Below are positions 9,220-18,753 of a stretch of 64,000 bases of DNA, piece by piece. Under the pieces are notes generated by a model, which did no database searches, had not been told where the DNA came from, and saw only the letters and a program-made list of their open reading frames with translations. The stretch's first letter is position 1; each line of letters starts with the position of its first letter. The DNA is from Vibrio sp. 14G-20. Lineage in GTDB: Bacteria > Pseudomonadota > Gammaproteobacteria > Enterobacterales > Vibrionaceae. The translations under genes were made by a program, and so were the position numbers. The DNA lies in NCBI RefSeq assembly GCF_026241515.1, contig NZ_JAPHPW010000003.1:1-64000 (forward strand), given 5' to 3'.

Positions 9220-10983
9220 TTATTCAGCAGACGAAACGTTATCTTCTGCCTGTGACACTTTTTTATACTGAACCTTTGAAAAATCTCTGTTAGGGAACAA
9301 AAATTTCGCTTCGCTGCGGATTTGTTCCGCTTTACTTTCCTCTCCGAGCCCTTGATAAGCAAGAATCAAATTACTGTAGAACGCGGGTCTTGGTTTGTTC
9401 TTTATTATTTCCAAAGACCAATCAACATAAGGCTGAATAAGGCTCGGATCAGCTTTGTAGAGCCCAATGTTGAGATACGTGCTGTACACATCCCAATCAT
9501 AGCGATCTTTCCATACTACGGGGTTCGTCACTTGCTTAAGAATATCTGGGTTCTTCGGCTTAGATTGTTCAAATTGAGTCAGCACATAATTGGTATGCAG
9601 CGCGCTCAACATATAGAAACTCACCAAGATCGGAATCACTAAGCTCGACACTCTAAATAGGGTTTTACTGACGATACTAAACGACTGTTGATAGTGCCGA
9701 GAAGAGCGTTGATCAACCCAGTAAATCAATATGATAAAGGTGATCCAGTGAATTGCAGAGTGGTAAAATGGATACTCGAGCTGAGAATGCAGGAGTATGG
9801 GTATAAATAGCGCGAGCAGTGCTAGACGAGTTCCTTTAGCCGAACTGGCTATACGTGACATCACCAGCACCGCAGCAATCAAGATACCGATGATTGGTAC
9901 TATCCCACCCTCAACGCCCCAAAAAAGAAACTCATTGTGAGGGTGATCCATGGATGGAAGGCCGGGGTGATAATTCGAGTTAAGTTGATGCTGGCGAGCC
10001 GTATATAAGGTGTATTCAGATTCAAACTTCCCGTAGCCATAACCTGTAAATGGCTTTTCTATCATCATGTCTAACGCTTGTGGGAAGGTATAGGCTCTTG
10101 GGCTTTCTAAATTGGTTCTTTTGCTCGCGAGACTATCCGTTGTGCTCAGGTTAATAATCGTAAACGCAACAGCGATACCGACTATTACTGATGTACACCA
10201 TCCGTAAAATCGCTTCTTAGTCGAGAATTTGTATAGGTAAGGCAGAATGCATATCAACCCTAATACCGTCGCTAACCAACCCGTTCGTGATGCAATAATA
10301 ATTAATAGCGGTACGGTTAAGGTTGGAGTTAAATAAAGTAAAATCGACTCGCTAATCTTGTGGTTATATTTAGCTGGCTGTCTTGCTAAAAGATAAGCTG
10401 AAAGCACAAAACCTGTCGCTAAAAAGCTGGCCATAACATTGGGTTGTTGAAATATCCCATAAGGTCGATTGGCCGCAGTGTTGTAGCCAAATAGGTTGCC
10501 GGGTTCCAGTAAGAAATATTGCACATAGCCAAAAAGTGCTTGAATGACGACAGCGAGTACAATGAACCACAATATACGTTGCTTGTGTTTATTGCTGAAT
10601 TTAAATTGCTGGAGGACGACGAATAACGCAAAGCCTGCCCACAATCCAAGCAAACGCCCTGATGCCCCTTGAGGTGATGCGTTGCTGTAAAGGATAGGTA
10701 GTGTAAGTATGATGCAGCTAACCAGTAAACCAACGGTTAGCTTGGAATATTTGAGCACTCGGTTAGTCGCTAGCTGATAAAAGCCAATCGCTAACGTAAA
10801 GCTTAGTGCTAACCAAGTCATAGGGTTAAAGGATAAAGCTAGGCCAGAGCCCCCAGGATTAGGCATGAAAAAATGCATAGCTAATAAGAATACGACAGCT
10901 AAAGAAGCGAGAAAGGCTTTATTGAGTGGTAGCTGAGTTATCTGATTTTCTAGCTGGGTACCGCTAGTATGTATTGTTGCCAT
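9220..10983 (-). CDS. pglL: Protein O-oligosaccharyltransferase, PglL/PilO type
   Basis: A polytopic inner-membrane protein of 587 aa with about 12 hydrophobic segments. It resembles the WaaL/Wzy/PglL group, which transfers lipid-linked glycans on the periplasmic face. The large periplasmic loop carries GYGYGKFESEY and MDHPHNEFLFWGVEGG; the His-rich HPHNEFL is the signature of the catalytic loop in PglL and O-antigen ligases. The C-terminal part (about 440-587) fits the Wzy_C_2 domain typical of protein-directed enzymes, ending in a TPR-like soluble tail. From memory V. cholerae has an active PglL at this position, so protein (pilin?) glycosylation is more likely than LPS ligation. It lies downstream of uvrA but a strong terminator separates them. 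Confidence 0.8.
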   Translation of the reverse strand: MATIHTSGTQLENQITQLPLNKAFLASLAVVFLLAMHFFMPNPGGSGLALSFNPMTWLALSFTLAIGFYQLATNRVLKYSKLTVGLLVSCIILTLPILYSNASPQGASGRLLGLWAGFALFVVLQQFKFSNKHKQRILWFIVLAVVIQALFGYVQYFLLEPGNLFGYNTAANRPYGIFQQPNVMASFLATGFVLSAYLLARQPAKYNHKISESILLYLTPTLTVPLLIIIASRTGWLATVLGLICILPYLYKFSTKKRFYGWCTSVIVGIAVAFTIINLSTTDSLASKRTNLESPRAYTFPQALDMMIEKPFTGYGYGKFESEYTLYTARQHQLNSNYHPGLPSMDHPHNEFLFWGVEGGIVPIIGILIAAVLVMSRIASSAKGTRLALLALFIPILLHSQLEYPFYHSAIHWITFIILIYWVDQRSSRHYQQSFSIVSKTLFRVSSLVIPILVSFYMLSALHTNYVLTQFEQSKPKNPDILKQVTNPVVWKDRYDWDVYSTYLNIGLYKADPSLIQPYVDWSLEIIKNKPRPAFYSNLILAYQGLGEESKAEQIRSEAKFLFPNRDFSKVQYKKVSQAEDNVSSAE

Positions 10984-11000
10984 AAATCCCTAACCTTATA

Positions 11001-11036
11001 AAAACAGAGCTTGTTCCTTTTGAAACAAGCTCTGTT
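11001..11036 (-). terminator. Terminator of uvrA
   Basis: A 13-bp perfect inverted repeat (11003-11015 with 11024-11036) is followed on the minus strand by TTTTT. It lies 44 bp after the uvrA stop and just upstream of pglL, separating the two units. Confidence 0.88.
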
Positions 11037-11079
11037 ACTTTAACATTTTTCTGTCTGCCCGCAGGGAGCTATTTTACAC

Positions 11080-13911
11080 CTACTTCAAATTTAACATAGG
11101 CTTAAGGAAGCGAGCAGTGTGTGAACCTTCGACTAACGCCACATCTTCAGGTGTACCCTCTGAAACAATCTCACCACCACCTTGACCACCTTCAGGGCCT
11201 AAATCTAGTATCCAATCTGCGGTTTTGACGACATCTAGGTTGTGTTCAATCACAACAACCGTATTTCCGTGATCACGCAGCCGGTGTAGAACCGTGAGTA
11301 GCTGCTGAATATCATGGAAATGAAGGCCAGTAGTTGGTTCATCAAGAATGTATAAGGTTTTTCCTGTATCTCGTTTAGATAGTTCACGTGCAAGTTTGAC
11401 ACGTTGTGCTTCACCGCCGGATAAGGTTGTTGCTGCTTGCCCAAGACGGATGTAAGAAAGACCAACATCCATCAGTGTTTGCAGCTTACGAGCGATAACA
11501 GGAACCGGGTTGAAGTATTCACGAGCATCTTCCACTGTCATCTCTAGAACTTCGTCAATGGTTTTGCCTTTGTAGCGAACTTCTAAAGTTTCACGGTTAT
11601 AACGCTTACCTTTACACACATCACAAGGCACATATACATCGGGTAAGAAGTGCATCTCTACCTTGATTACGCCATCGCCCTGACAAGCCTCACAACGACC
11701 ACCTCGAACGTTAAAACTGAATCGACCTGGCTTGTAACCACGAGAACGTGATTCCTGAGTGCCTGCGAATAATTCTCGGATAGGGGTGAAAATACCGGTG
11801 TAGGTCGCAGGGTTTGATCTTGGTGTACGACCGATAGGGCTTTGATCTATGTCGATTACCTTATCAAAATGCTCTAACCCTTTAATCTTTTTGTGCTGTG
11901 CCGGAACCGCCGTCGTAGCGCCGTTTAATTGAGTGTGGGCGACTTTAAAGAAGGTATCGTTGATAAGCGTTGATTTACCCGAACCTGATACACCCGTAAT
12001 ACAACTGAACAAGCCAACAGGAATTGTCGCGGTGACATTCTTTAGGTTGTTCCCCGTTGCGCCAACGATCTCGACGACCTTTTTCTTGTCGATAGGCGTT
12101 CTCTTTTCAGGAACTGCAATCTCTTTAGCACCGCTTAGGTATTGGCCGGTTAAAGAGTTCGGGTTTTCGATGATGTCTTGCATGGTGCCTTCTGCAACCA
12201 CGTGTCCACCATGAACGCCAGCACCCGGACCGATATCGATAACATGGTCAGCACAACGGATTGCGTCTTCATCATGTTCCACTACAAGTACCGTATTGCC
12301 TAAGTCTCTCAAGTGTACCAAGGTTTGCAGTAGGCGTTCATTATCACGCTGGTGGAGGCCAATCGATGGCTCATCCAGTACATACATAACACCAACCAAG
12401 CCTGCGCCTATTTGGCTCGCCAAACGAATTCTTTGCGCTTCACCACCAGACAGCGTTTCTGCACTGCGTGATAGGTTAAGGTAGTTCAAACCAACGTTAA
12501 CCAAGAAATGCAGGCGATCATTGATCTCTTTCATTACTTTATCGGCGATCTGCCCACGTTGACCGTCTAATTTCAACTCTTGGAAAAACTGCAGTGCATC
12601 GGCAATGCTGAGTTCAACGATTTCTGGTAGTGTTGTATCACCGATGAAAACATTTCGCGCTTCTAATCTCAGGCGAGTACCACCACAGCTAGAACACGAT
12701 TTTGTTGAGATGTATTTGGCAAGATCTTCACGTACTGCGCTAGATTCAGTATCGCGGTAACGGCGCTCTAAGGTATTTAAAATCCCTTCGAATGGATGAC
12801 GCTTAACTCGAATATCACCTCGGTCATTGATGTACTTGAATTCCACTTCAGTACGACCTGATCCCTTAAGAATGATCTCTTGAGTCTTTTTAGGTAGAGA
12901 ATTAAATGGCGCATACAGATCAAAACCATAATGGTCTGATAACGACGTTAGCATCTGGAAATAGTAGTAGTTCTTTTGGTCCCAACCTTTAATCGCACCT
13001 TCTGCAATACTTAGGTTTTCATCTAAAATCACTCGGCTTGGATCAAAATATTGTTGAACCCCAAGTCCATCACACGTACCACAAGCACCTGCCGGGTTAT
13101 TGAATGAGAACAGGCGAGGCTCAAGCTCCTGCATGCTATAGCCACACTTAGGGCAAGCGAAGTTTGCAGAGAATACGATTTCTTCTTGCTCTACGTCATC
13201 CATCCAACCGACTACGGCGATGCCACCAGAGAGCTCTAATGTTGTCTCAAACGATTCAGCTAAACGCTGTTGAAGATCAGGGCGGACCTTAAAGCGATCA
13301 ACGACGACTTCTATGGTGTGCTTCTTGTGCAGTTCAAGGGTTGGTGGATCGGACAAGTCACAGGTTTCCCCATCAATTCGAGCGCGGATAAAGCCTTGGG
13401 CTGCTAAGTTTTCCAGTGTTTTTACGTGCTCACCTTTACGTTCTTTGACGATAGGCGCCAGTAACATCATTTTTGAGCCTGCAGGTAACTCTAGTACCTT
13501 GTCTACCATTTGACTGATAGTTTGCGCGGCAAGAGGGATATTGTGATCAGGACAGCGCGGCTCACCAACACGAGCATAAAGGAGTCTTAGGTAATCATAG
13601 ACTTCAGTGATGGTGCCAACCGTTGAACGAGGGTTGTGAGAGGTCGACTTTTGTTCTATTGAGATAGCAGGAGACAAACCTTCAATGTGGTCAACATCCG
13701 GCTTTTCCATAAGGGATAGAAATTGACGAGCATAGGCTGACAAAGACTCAACATAGCGACGCTGCCCCTCGGCATAAAGGGTATCAAACGCAAGTGATGA
13801 CTTCCCTGAACCTGATAATCCGGTGATAACCGTCAGCTTATCACGAGGTATGGTTAGGTTAATGTCTTTGAGGTTATGCGTACGAGCGCCTCTAATTTCT
13901 ATTTTATCCAT
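11080..13911 (-). CDS. uvrA: Excinuclease ABC subunit A
   Basis: Damage-recognition ATPase of nucleotide excision repair; it loads UvrB on lesions. The 943 aa are full length with two ABC modules. The first has Walker [16 protein letters not shown] (about 31-45) and signature [11 protein letters not shown]. The second has Walker [11 protein letters not shown] (near 640) and signature [14 protein letters not shown]. Zinc modules show as CPKC...CGTCDGLG and CEACQGDG...CDVCKGKR. It is transcribed alone on the minus strand and carries a LexA box upstream, so SOS induction is expected. Unlike E. coli, ssb is not adjacent and divergent: galU and qstR lie between. Confidence 0.97.
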   Translation of the reverse strand: MDKIEIRGARTHNLKDINLTIPRDKLTVITGLSGSGKSSLAFDTLYAEGQRRYVESLSAYARQFLSLMEKPDVDHIEGLSPAISIEQKSTSHNPRSTVGTITEVYDYLRLLYARVGEPRCPDHNIPLAAQTISQMVDKVLELPAGSKMMLLAPIVKERKGEHVKTLENLAAQGFIRARIDGETCDLSDPPTLELHKKHTIEVVVDRFKVRPDLQQRLAESFETTLELSGGIAVVGWMDDVEQEEIVFSANFACPKCGYSMQELEPRLFSFNNPAGACGTCDGLGVQQYFDPSRVILDENLSIAEGAIKGWDQKNYYYFQMLTSLSDHYGFDLYAPFNSLPKKTQEIILKGSGRTEVEFKYINDRGDIRVKRHPFEGILNTLERRYRDTESSAVREDLAKYISTKSCSSCGGTRLRLEARNVFIGDTTLPEIVELSIADALQFFQELKLDGQRGQIADKVMKEINDRLHFLVNVGLNYLNLSRSAETLSGGEAQRIRLASQIGAGLVGVMYVLDEPSIGLHQRDNERLLQTLVHLRDLGNTVLVVEHDEDAIRCADHVIDIGPGAGVHGGHVVAEGTMQDIIENPNSLTGQYLSGAKEIAVPEKRTPIDKKKVVEIVGATGNNLKNVTATIPVGLFSCITGVSGSGKSTLINDTFFKVAHTQLNGATTAVPAQHKKIKGLEHFDKVIDIDQSPIGRTPRSNPATYTGIFTPIRELFAGTQESRSRGYKPGRFSFNVRGGRCEACQGDGVIKVEMHFLPDVYVPCDVCKGKRYNRETLEVRYKGKTIDEVLEMTVEDAREYFNPVPVIARKLQTLMDVGLSYIRLGQAATTLSGGEAQRVKLARELSKRDTGKTLYILDEPTTGLHFHDIQQLLTVLHRLRDHGNTVVVIEHNLDVVKTADWILDLGPEGGQGGGEIVSEGTPEDVALVEGSHTARFLKPMLNLK

Positions 13912-13975
13912 CTCAATAGACCATGTAATTTTAAGTGGCTAAAGTATTACATAGAGTGAGATTTGTGCAAAGTTT

Positions 13976-13995
13976 TACTGGATAAAAAAACAGTA
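13976..13995. promoter_or_regulatory. LexA (SOS) box of uvrA
   Basis: TACTG, 10 A/T-rich bases and CAGTA form the full 20-bp gamma-proteobacterial SOS box with both half-sites perfect. It lies 65-85 bp upstream of the uvrA start. Confidence 0.85.
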
Positions 13996-13998
13996 AAC

Positions 13999-14029
13999 AA
14001 AAAGGGCGACTCAAAGAGCCGCCCTTTTT
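13999..14029. terminator. Terminator of galU
   Basis: A 10-bp stem (13999-14008 with 14020-14029) has a short inner CTC/GAG extension. The minus strand continues with TTTTTG TTT. It lies 32 bp after the galU stop and close to the uvrA LexA box. Confidence 0.85.
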
Positions 14030-14060
14030 AAAATCAGTAACGCGAGTTATTAACCCGCCG

Positions 14061-14933
14061 TTATGCTTCTTTTGTTGTTGAGTGCTTACCTAGCTCGATT
14101 TGTTGCTGGTCTTTTTTGTATAGGTTTTCAAAGCAGTAATTTGTTGCTTCGATGTAGCCTTCAACACTACCGCAGTCAAAACGTTGACCTTTAAATTTGT
14201 AAGCCAATACACAACCTGCTTTTGCTTGTTTTAGCAATGCATCAGTGATCTGGATTTCACCGCCTTTACCTGGTTCAGTCTGCTCGATAAGCTCAAAGAT
14301 ATCTGGAGTCAGAATGTAGCGGCCAATGATCGCTAGATTGCTTGGGGCAGTACCTGGTTCTGGCTTTTCTACCATGTCATCGACACGGAAAAGATCATCT
14401 TTGATCATCTCACCAGAGATAACACCGTATTTGTGCGTTTCATTTTCAGGCACTTCTTGTACTGCAACGATTGAGCAACGGAACTGTTTGTATAGCGCAA
14501 CCATTTGAGCCAGTACACCTTGTTGTTCGTTCACACAAAGGTCATCAGCAAGCACAACGGCGAATGGTTCATCACCCACAAGCTCACGACCAGTCAAGAT
14601 CGCATGACCTAGACCTTTCATTTCGCGTTGACGAATGTAGGTGAAGTTTGCTGCTTCAATCGTCTCACGAATATTGATCAGCAAGTCTTCTTTATTGGTG
14701 CCGCTGATCTGGTGCTCGAGCTCGTAGTTCTTATCAAAGTGGTCCATCAATGAATGCTTGCCACGACCGGTAACAATACACATGCCGTCCATGCCAGCTT
14801 CGATCGCTTCTTCAACGCCGTATTCAATTAGAGGTTTGTTTACAACGGGCATCATTTCTTTCGGCATTGACTTGGTTGCAGGTAAGAAGCGAGTACCGTA
14901 GCCAGCTGCCGGGAAAAGGCACTTTTTGATCAT
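14061..14933 (-). CDS. galU: UTP--glucose-1-phosphate uridylyltransferase
   Basis: Makes UDP-glucose from UTP and glucose-1-phosphate, feeding LPS, capsule and other glycan synthesis. The 290-aa protein starts with the nucleotidyltransferase motif KCLFPAAGYGTRFLPATKSMPKE without the first hyphen-free stretch exceeding the family pattern. VLADDLC holds the metal-binding Asp, VEKPEPG and FDCGSVEGYIEA are typical of GalU, and GKGGEIQITDAL lies in the glucose-phosphate site. The ATG at 14933 has an AAAGGG ribosome site. It is flanked by a terminator downstream and by qstR upstream on the same strand with about 160 bp between, so it probably has its own promoter. Confidence 0.95.
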   Translation of the reverse strand: MIKKCLFPAAGYGTRFLPATKSMPKEMMPVVNKPLIEYGVEEAIEAGMDGMCIVTGRGKHSLMDHFDKNYELEHQISGTNKEDLLINIRETIEAANFTYIRQREMKGLGHAILTGRELVGDEPFAVVLADDLCVNEQQGVLAQMVALYKQFRCSIVAVQEVPENETHKYGVISGEMIKDDLFRVDDMVEKPEPGTAPSNLAIIGRYILTPDIFELIEQTEPGKGGEIQITDALLKQAKAGCVLAYKFKGQRFDCGSVEGYIEATNYCFENLYKKDQQQIELGKHSTTKEA

Positions 14934-15090
14934 GATAAGACCCTTTATCTATAATAATTATGGATTCAACCTGAGTGGTTGATATTTCTGAGGGCAACTC
15001 TAGCATAAGTAATGTCAAAAATTCAGCAACAATCCGTATGGTTCACTAGAGTTTTCCTCAAAATTATCGTCAGTTTAAGAGGCCGATCAA

Positions 15091-15738
15091 TTATGCAAGC
15101 AGGTTCTGGTTAGCCCATGCGATGGCTTGGACTCTATTTTTAACGGCTAACTTACGAAATATTTGGTAAAGATGAGATTTGACCGTGAATTCACTAATAA
15201 ACAAGTCATCGGCTATCTGGGTGTTTGATGAACCTGATTGAAGACAACGAATCACTTGCAGCTCTCTAATGGTTAAGTCGACATTGGTGGGGGTTGTATT
15301 GGTACTCACGATGTTTCGATAGTAGAACAACAATTGGCTTGCCACTTTTCTAGGTAGCCAATTGTCTCCATTGATCACCTCTTCAAGTCCCTTCGCTATT
15401 TTGGCTTTCTCTTCAGTGTTGTAAAACAGACCTTTTAATACGCCAAACGTAATCAACTCCGATGTAGGGAGTGCCTTGGGGACGTTGAATAGAATGATCT
15501 CATGATTTTTCCACATCACGGGTAGATTTGGATGAAGGTTCGTTAATTGAGGTACCTCTTTGTAATCAACCAGTAAAATTCTGTTGCTCTGCTTTCGGTC
15601 AAATAACATCAAATCATCTGGTGTCATCTTGAAAAGGGTTAAAGATAAAAATTTTTCTATCTCTTTAACATGCAAATAGGTGTTACTCGGATCGATACAG
15701 ATAAAATGCAAAGTGCGAGCATATCGAGATTTTCTCAT
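15091..15738 (-). CDS. qstR: LuxR-family competence regulator QstR
   Basis: A 215-aa regulator. The last 65 residues or so form a LuxR/GerE helix-turn-helix (LTIRELQVIRCLQSG...NTQIADDLFISEFTVKSHLYQIFRKLAVKNR). The N-terminal 140 residues lack a recognisable receiver; the CsgD-like VDYKEVPQLTN and LFNVPKA stretch is typical of the QstR/VpsT type. In V. cholerae QstR integrates quorum sensing (HapR) and chitin sensing (TfoX) to switch on DNA-uptake genes and lies between galU and ssb, as here. Identity rests on this position, length and architecture. A CAAGGAG ribosome site precedes ATG 15738. Confidence 0.85.
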   Translation of the reverse strand: MRKSRYARTLHFICIDPSNTYLHVKEIEKFLSLTLFKMTPDDLMLFDRKQSNRILLVDYKEVPQLTNLHPNLPVMWKNHEIILFNVPKALPTSELITFGVLKGLFYNTEEKAKIAKGLEEVINGDNWLPRKVASQLLFYYRNIVSTNTTPTNVDLTIRELQVIRCLQSGSSNTQIADDLFISEFTVKSHLYQIFRKLAVKNRVQAIAWANQNLLA

Positions 15739-15820
15739 TGAAACTCCTTGTTGAGCTGGGTTTAGATTTCACGTTGTCATGCATGCTTTCGCTTCTCTAG
15801 CGCCTTAATGGTGACTTGCG

Positions 15821-15838
15821 TTGAATATCAATTATCAA
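15821..15838. promoter_or_regulatory. Candidate HapR/LuxR-type operator before qstR
   Basis: The minus strand reads TTGATAATTGATATTCAA, a near-palindrome resembling the core of the vibrio quorum-sensing master-regulator site (TTGATAAATTTATCAA). It lies about 83-100 bp before the qstR start. HapR is known to act directly at qstR in V. cholerae; that this is the site is inference. Confidence 0.35.
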
Positions 15839-15941
15839 AGTAAATGAGTGGTTTGTAAGTGGAGAAAAAAGCAACATCGCTCTGAATATCATGATTTGTT
15901 ACGTTTTTATTCTTTGTAGTGAGGAGAGAATAGGAATGCGA

Positions 15942-15970
15942 TTTATCACTGCAGAAAAGCATGCTATTCT
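15942..15970 (+). promoter_or_regulatory. Probable ssb promoter with extended -10
   Basis: TTTATC (15942-15947), 17 bp and TATTCT (15965-15970), with TGC directly before the -10 hexamer, lie about 50 bp upstream of ssb. No SOS box is seen here. Confidence 0.4.
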
Positions 15971-16016
15971 TGTGCGCTAAAATTTTCTGAGACTATGAAT
16001 TTAGACGGAGCAAATC

Positions 16017-16574
16017 ATGGCTAGCCGTGGAGTTAACAAAGTTATATTAGTGGGTAACCTAGGTAATGACCCTGAAATTCGTTACATGCCGAATGGCGGC
16101 GCAGTAGCGAACATTACCATTGCAACGTCAGAGTCATGGCGTGATAAAGCAACTGGCGAACAGCGTGAAAAAACAGAATGGCACCGTGTTGCTCTGTTTG
16201 GCAAGCTAGCTGAAGTTGCTGGTGAGTACCTACGTAAAGGTTCTCAAGTTTACATTGAAGGTCAACTTCAAACTCGTAAATGGCAAGATCAAAGCGGTCA
16301 AGATCGCTACACAACAGAAGTGGTAGTTCAAGGCTTCAATGGTGTAATGCAAATGCTTGGCGGCCGTGCTCAAGGTGGTGCTCCTGCTCAAGGTGGCATG
16401 GGTAACAACCAACAGCAAGGTGGTTGGGGTCAGCCACAGCAGCCACAACAACAGCAACAACAATACAGTGCTCCTGCTCAACAGCAGCCGAAAGCACCTC
16501 AACAAGCTCCTCAGCAGGCTCAACCTCAATATAATGAGCCACCGATGGATTTTGATGATGACATCCCATTTTAG
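16017..16574 (+). CDS. ssb: Single-stranded DNA-binding protein
   Basis: Binds and protects single-stranded DNA in replication, repair and recombination, acting as a tetramer. The 185-aa protein has an N-terminal OB fold (about 1-112: [43 protein letters not shown]). A Gly/Gln/Pro-rich flexible linker (about 113-175, many CAA/CAG codons) follows, then the acidic tip DFDDDIPF that docks partner proteins. The low-complexity linker produces open frames in several other phases that are not genes. The ATG at 16017 has a GGAG ribosome site. It is divergent from qstR across a 278-bp intergenic region. Confidence 0.97.
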   Translation: MASRGVNKVILVGNLGNDPEIRYMPNGGAVANITIATSESWRDKATGEQREKTEWHRVALFGKLAEVAGEYLRKGSQVYIEGQLQTRKWQDQSGQDRYTTEVVVQGFNGVMQMLGGRAQGGAPAQGGMGNNQQQGGWGQPQQPQQQQQQYSAPAQQQPKAPQQAPQQAQPQYNEPPMDFDDDIPF

Positions 16575-16614
16575 ATCCTGTTTTTAATATATTATAAAGA
16601 CAGTATCAAATTGG

Positions 16615-16641
16615 AAAAAGCCGCGTTCATCGCGGCTTTTT
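16615..16641 (+). terminator. Terminator of ssb
   Basis: An 11-bp perfect stem (16615-16625 with 16631-16641) with a 5-nt loop ends in a run of Ts. Confidence 0.9.
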
Positions 16642-16703
16642 GTTACCTACAATTCTTAACGCTTTATTTACAACGTCAATTTATAGTATAAGTAGCAATA
16701 CGG

Positions 16704-16709
16704 TATAAT
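16704..16709 (+). promoter_or_regulatory. -10 box of a likely csrD/msh promoter
   Basis: A perfect TATAAT lies 26 bp before the csrD start. The best -35 with 17-bp spacing is only TTATAG (16681-16686), so strength is uncertain. Confidence 0.4.
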
Positions 16710-16735
16710 GTGAGTTGAAAAGGATTTCGTTATTC

Positions 16736-18751
16736 ATGAGATATACCCCGACACTAAAATTGAGCACTCGATTGGTCGCGTTTGTCACCGTAATAGTGAT
16801 CAGTGCTATGTTCATTCTTTTTATTGGTGGCACACTTTCCTTTAAGCGTATTGGACAGGAATATTTAGACCATTATTTGGTCGGTATTGTCGACGTCGTA
16901 GATAAAGAGATGGAAGACCCTGACGCTGCGTATTCAATGCAGCGCTGGATGCCTAAGATGTTGCAGGCGAGCAATATTGTTGAGATGAAACTCTCGAACA
17001 AGACCGGCATCGTCTATCGTTTCAAAGATACCTCCCCACAAATTGATCCCAATCGCTTGTATGAGAAAAGCTTCATTTTAGAGCGTAATGAAGGCTATCG
17101 AATCGAATTTAAAGCGCTTCCTCCTTACATTGGCTACAACTACTCAATGGAAGCAATGTGGTCAATTACTTTGGCTGTGGCATTGGTCCTTTTCTGCCTT
17201 GCTCGTGGTGTCCGATGGCTAAAAGAGCAATTGATGGGATCCGAAATGCTCGAAGAGCGAGGCAGAATGATCCTTGCGGGGCAAGTTGAAGCTCATGCAA
17301 AAGGAGATGAGCGAGAATGGCCGTATACCGCAAGCGAAGCCTTAGATGTATTGATAGAAGAGCTGAAAGATGCTCGTCAAGAAAGAAGCCGCTTTGATAC
17401 TTTTATCCGCACTCATACTTTTCTAGATAAACTCACAGGCACAGCCAATCGAGTACTCTTTGATAACAAACTTGAATCAGCCTTACATGAAAGTGGTGCT
17501 CGAGGTGGCGTATTACTAATACGTATCGACGAGTGGGAACAAGTTTGTGATGCTAATGACAAGCAAACCACGGACAGCTTTATTATTGAAGTCGGTGAAG
17601 TACTGTCGAATATCGTTCAGCGTTACCCCGATGTCATTTTTTCTCGTTATTATGAAGCCGACTTTGCGGTGTTTATTCCTCATCAGGGCGCAAAGGATAT
17701 TGCGACCTTGGCTGCTCAGTGTTTAAGGCAGTTAGATAAGCTAACCCCGCCAGAACCTTTGGAATCCGATAACTGGTGTCATATCGGTGTGACCATGTAT
17801 ACCGAAGGTGAGCGTCACAGCCAGATCATGGATGAAACGGAAACGGCATTAAAGAGTGCTCAGTTAGAGCGTATTAATAACTGGAGCCGTTACCCGAAAG
17901 AGAATAAGAATGAGCTTGATAGAGGCAGTGTTCGTTGGAGGACATTGCTTGATAAAGCGCTGCTTCCTGAAAATTTAGTAATCTTTGCTCAGCGGTGTTA
18001 TCTTATGCCGGAATCTGGTCAAGCTGATGAATTACATAGAGAAATATTTACTAGAATTCAGGATCCTGACAAAGGTTTATTGAAATCGTCTCGATTTATG
18101 CCTGCGGTAGAGCAAGTGGGTTACCAAGCTCAAATGGACCAATCGGTTCTAAAGGTTGTGTTGAAATCTCTGAAAGAGTCAACTCAATCGATTAACTATT
18201 CGGTGAACCTGAATGTTACCCCATTTGCTAATAAACAGCACTTTAAGTGGTTTAGGAGTGAGTTGCTACAGCTCTCTGCTCAACACCGCTCTCAGCTTGC
18301 GTTTGAGTTTCCAGAAGGGCACTTGATCGCTCATCTTGATTATATGAGACCGGTGGCAAAGATGCTGCGGGGGTTAGGGTGTAAAGTTGTGGTCGGCCAA
18401 GCCGGGCGAACCATTGTTAGCACTCACTATATAAAGGACTTGAAGGTTAATTATATTAAGCTTCATCGAAGCCTAATAAAGAAAATCGATCAAAGGCATG
18501 AGAACCAACTGTTCGTCCGAAGTTTAATTGGGGCGTGCGGTGATTCTCCGACTCAAGTTATTGCCGTTGGAGTCGAGACAAAACAAGAAAAAAACACCTT
18601 GATAGAGTTAGGCATTAATGGCTATCAAGGGAGGTATTTCGACGAAGAGCAACAAATTATCCCTTTGCCTAATCAAGGTGAAAAGGCCGCGAAAGCGGAA
18701 TCTGTTGTCAAAGTTGGACGAAGAAATCGATGGCGTAAGAGTAGTAGTTAA
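16736..18751 (+). CDS. csrD: CsrD/MshH, degenerate GGDEF-EAL regulator of Csr sRNA decay
   Basis: A membrane-anchored protein of 671 aa. Helices near 13-35 and 142-162 frame a periplasmic domain, followed by a HAMP-like/coiled segment, a GGDEF-fold domain (about 230-390) and an EAL-fold domain (about 410-640). Both are catalytically degenerate: the GGDEF position reads YYEADF and the EAL position reads HREIF. In E. coli CsrD directs RNase E to the CsrB/C sRNAs; in vibrios the gene is also called mshH because it heads the MSHA locus. I prefer ATG 16736 to a TTG at 16715 because AAAAGGA lies 11 nt before the ATG, while the TTG has no ribosome site. It is 2 bp from mshI, so cotranscribed. Confidence 0.88.
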   Translation: MRYTPTLKLSTRLVAFVTVIVISAMFILFIGGTLSFKRIGQEYLDHYLVGIVDVVDKEMEDPDAAYSMQRWMPKMLQASNIVEMKLSNKTGIVYRFKDTSPQIDPNRLYEKSFILERNEGYRIEFKALPPYIGYNYSMEAMWSITLAVALVLFCLARGVRWLKEQLMGSEMLEERGRMILAGQVEAHAKGDEREWPYTASEALDVLIEELKDARQERSRFDTFIRTHTFLDKLTGTANRVLFDNKLESALHESGARGGVLLIRIDEWEQVCDANDKQTTDSFIIEVGEVLSNIVQRYPDVIFSRYYEADFAVFIPHQGAKDIATLAAQCLRQLDKLTPPEPLESDNWCHIGVTMYTEGERHSQIMDETETALKSAQLERINNWSRYPKENKNELDRGSVRWRTLLDKALLPENLVIFAQRCYLMPESGQADELHREIFTRIQDPDKGLLKSSRFMPAVEQVGYQAQMDQSVLKVVLKSLKESTQSINYSVNLNVTPFANKQHFKWFRSELLQLSAQHRSQLAFEFPEGHLIAHLDYMRPVAKMLRGLGCKVVVGQAGRTIVSTHYIKDLKVNYIKLHRSLIKKIDQRHENQLFVRSLIGACGDSPTQVIAVGVETKQEKNTLIELGINGYQGRYFDEEQQIIPLPNQGEKAAKAESVVKVGRRNRWRKSSS

Positions 18752-18753
18752 GA

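Noticed and set aside
15901..16016. SOS box upstream of ssb
   Set aside because: No CTG-N10-CAG with adequate flanks was found, unlike at uvrA.
16230..16587. Several overlapping frames in the ssb linker, both strands
   Set aside because: They are side products of the Gln/Gly-rich low-complexity repeat.
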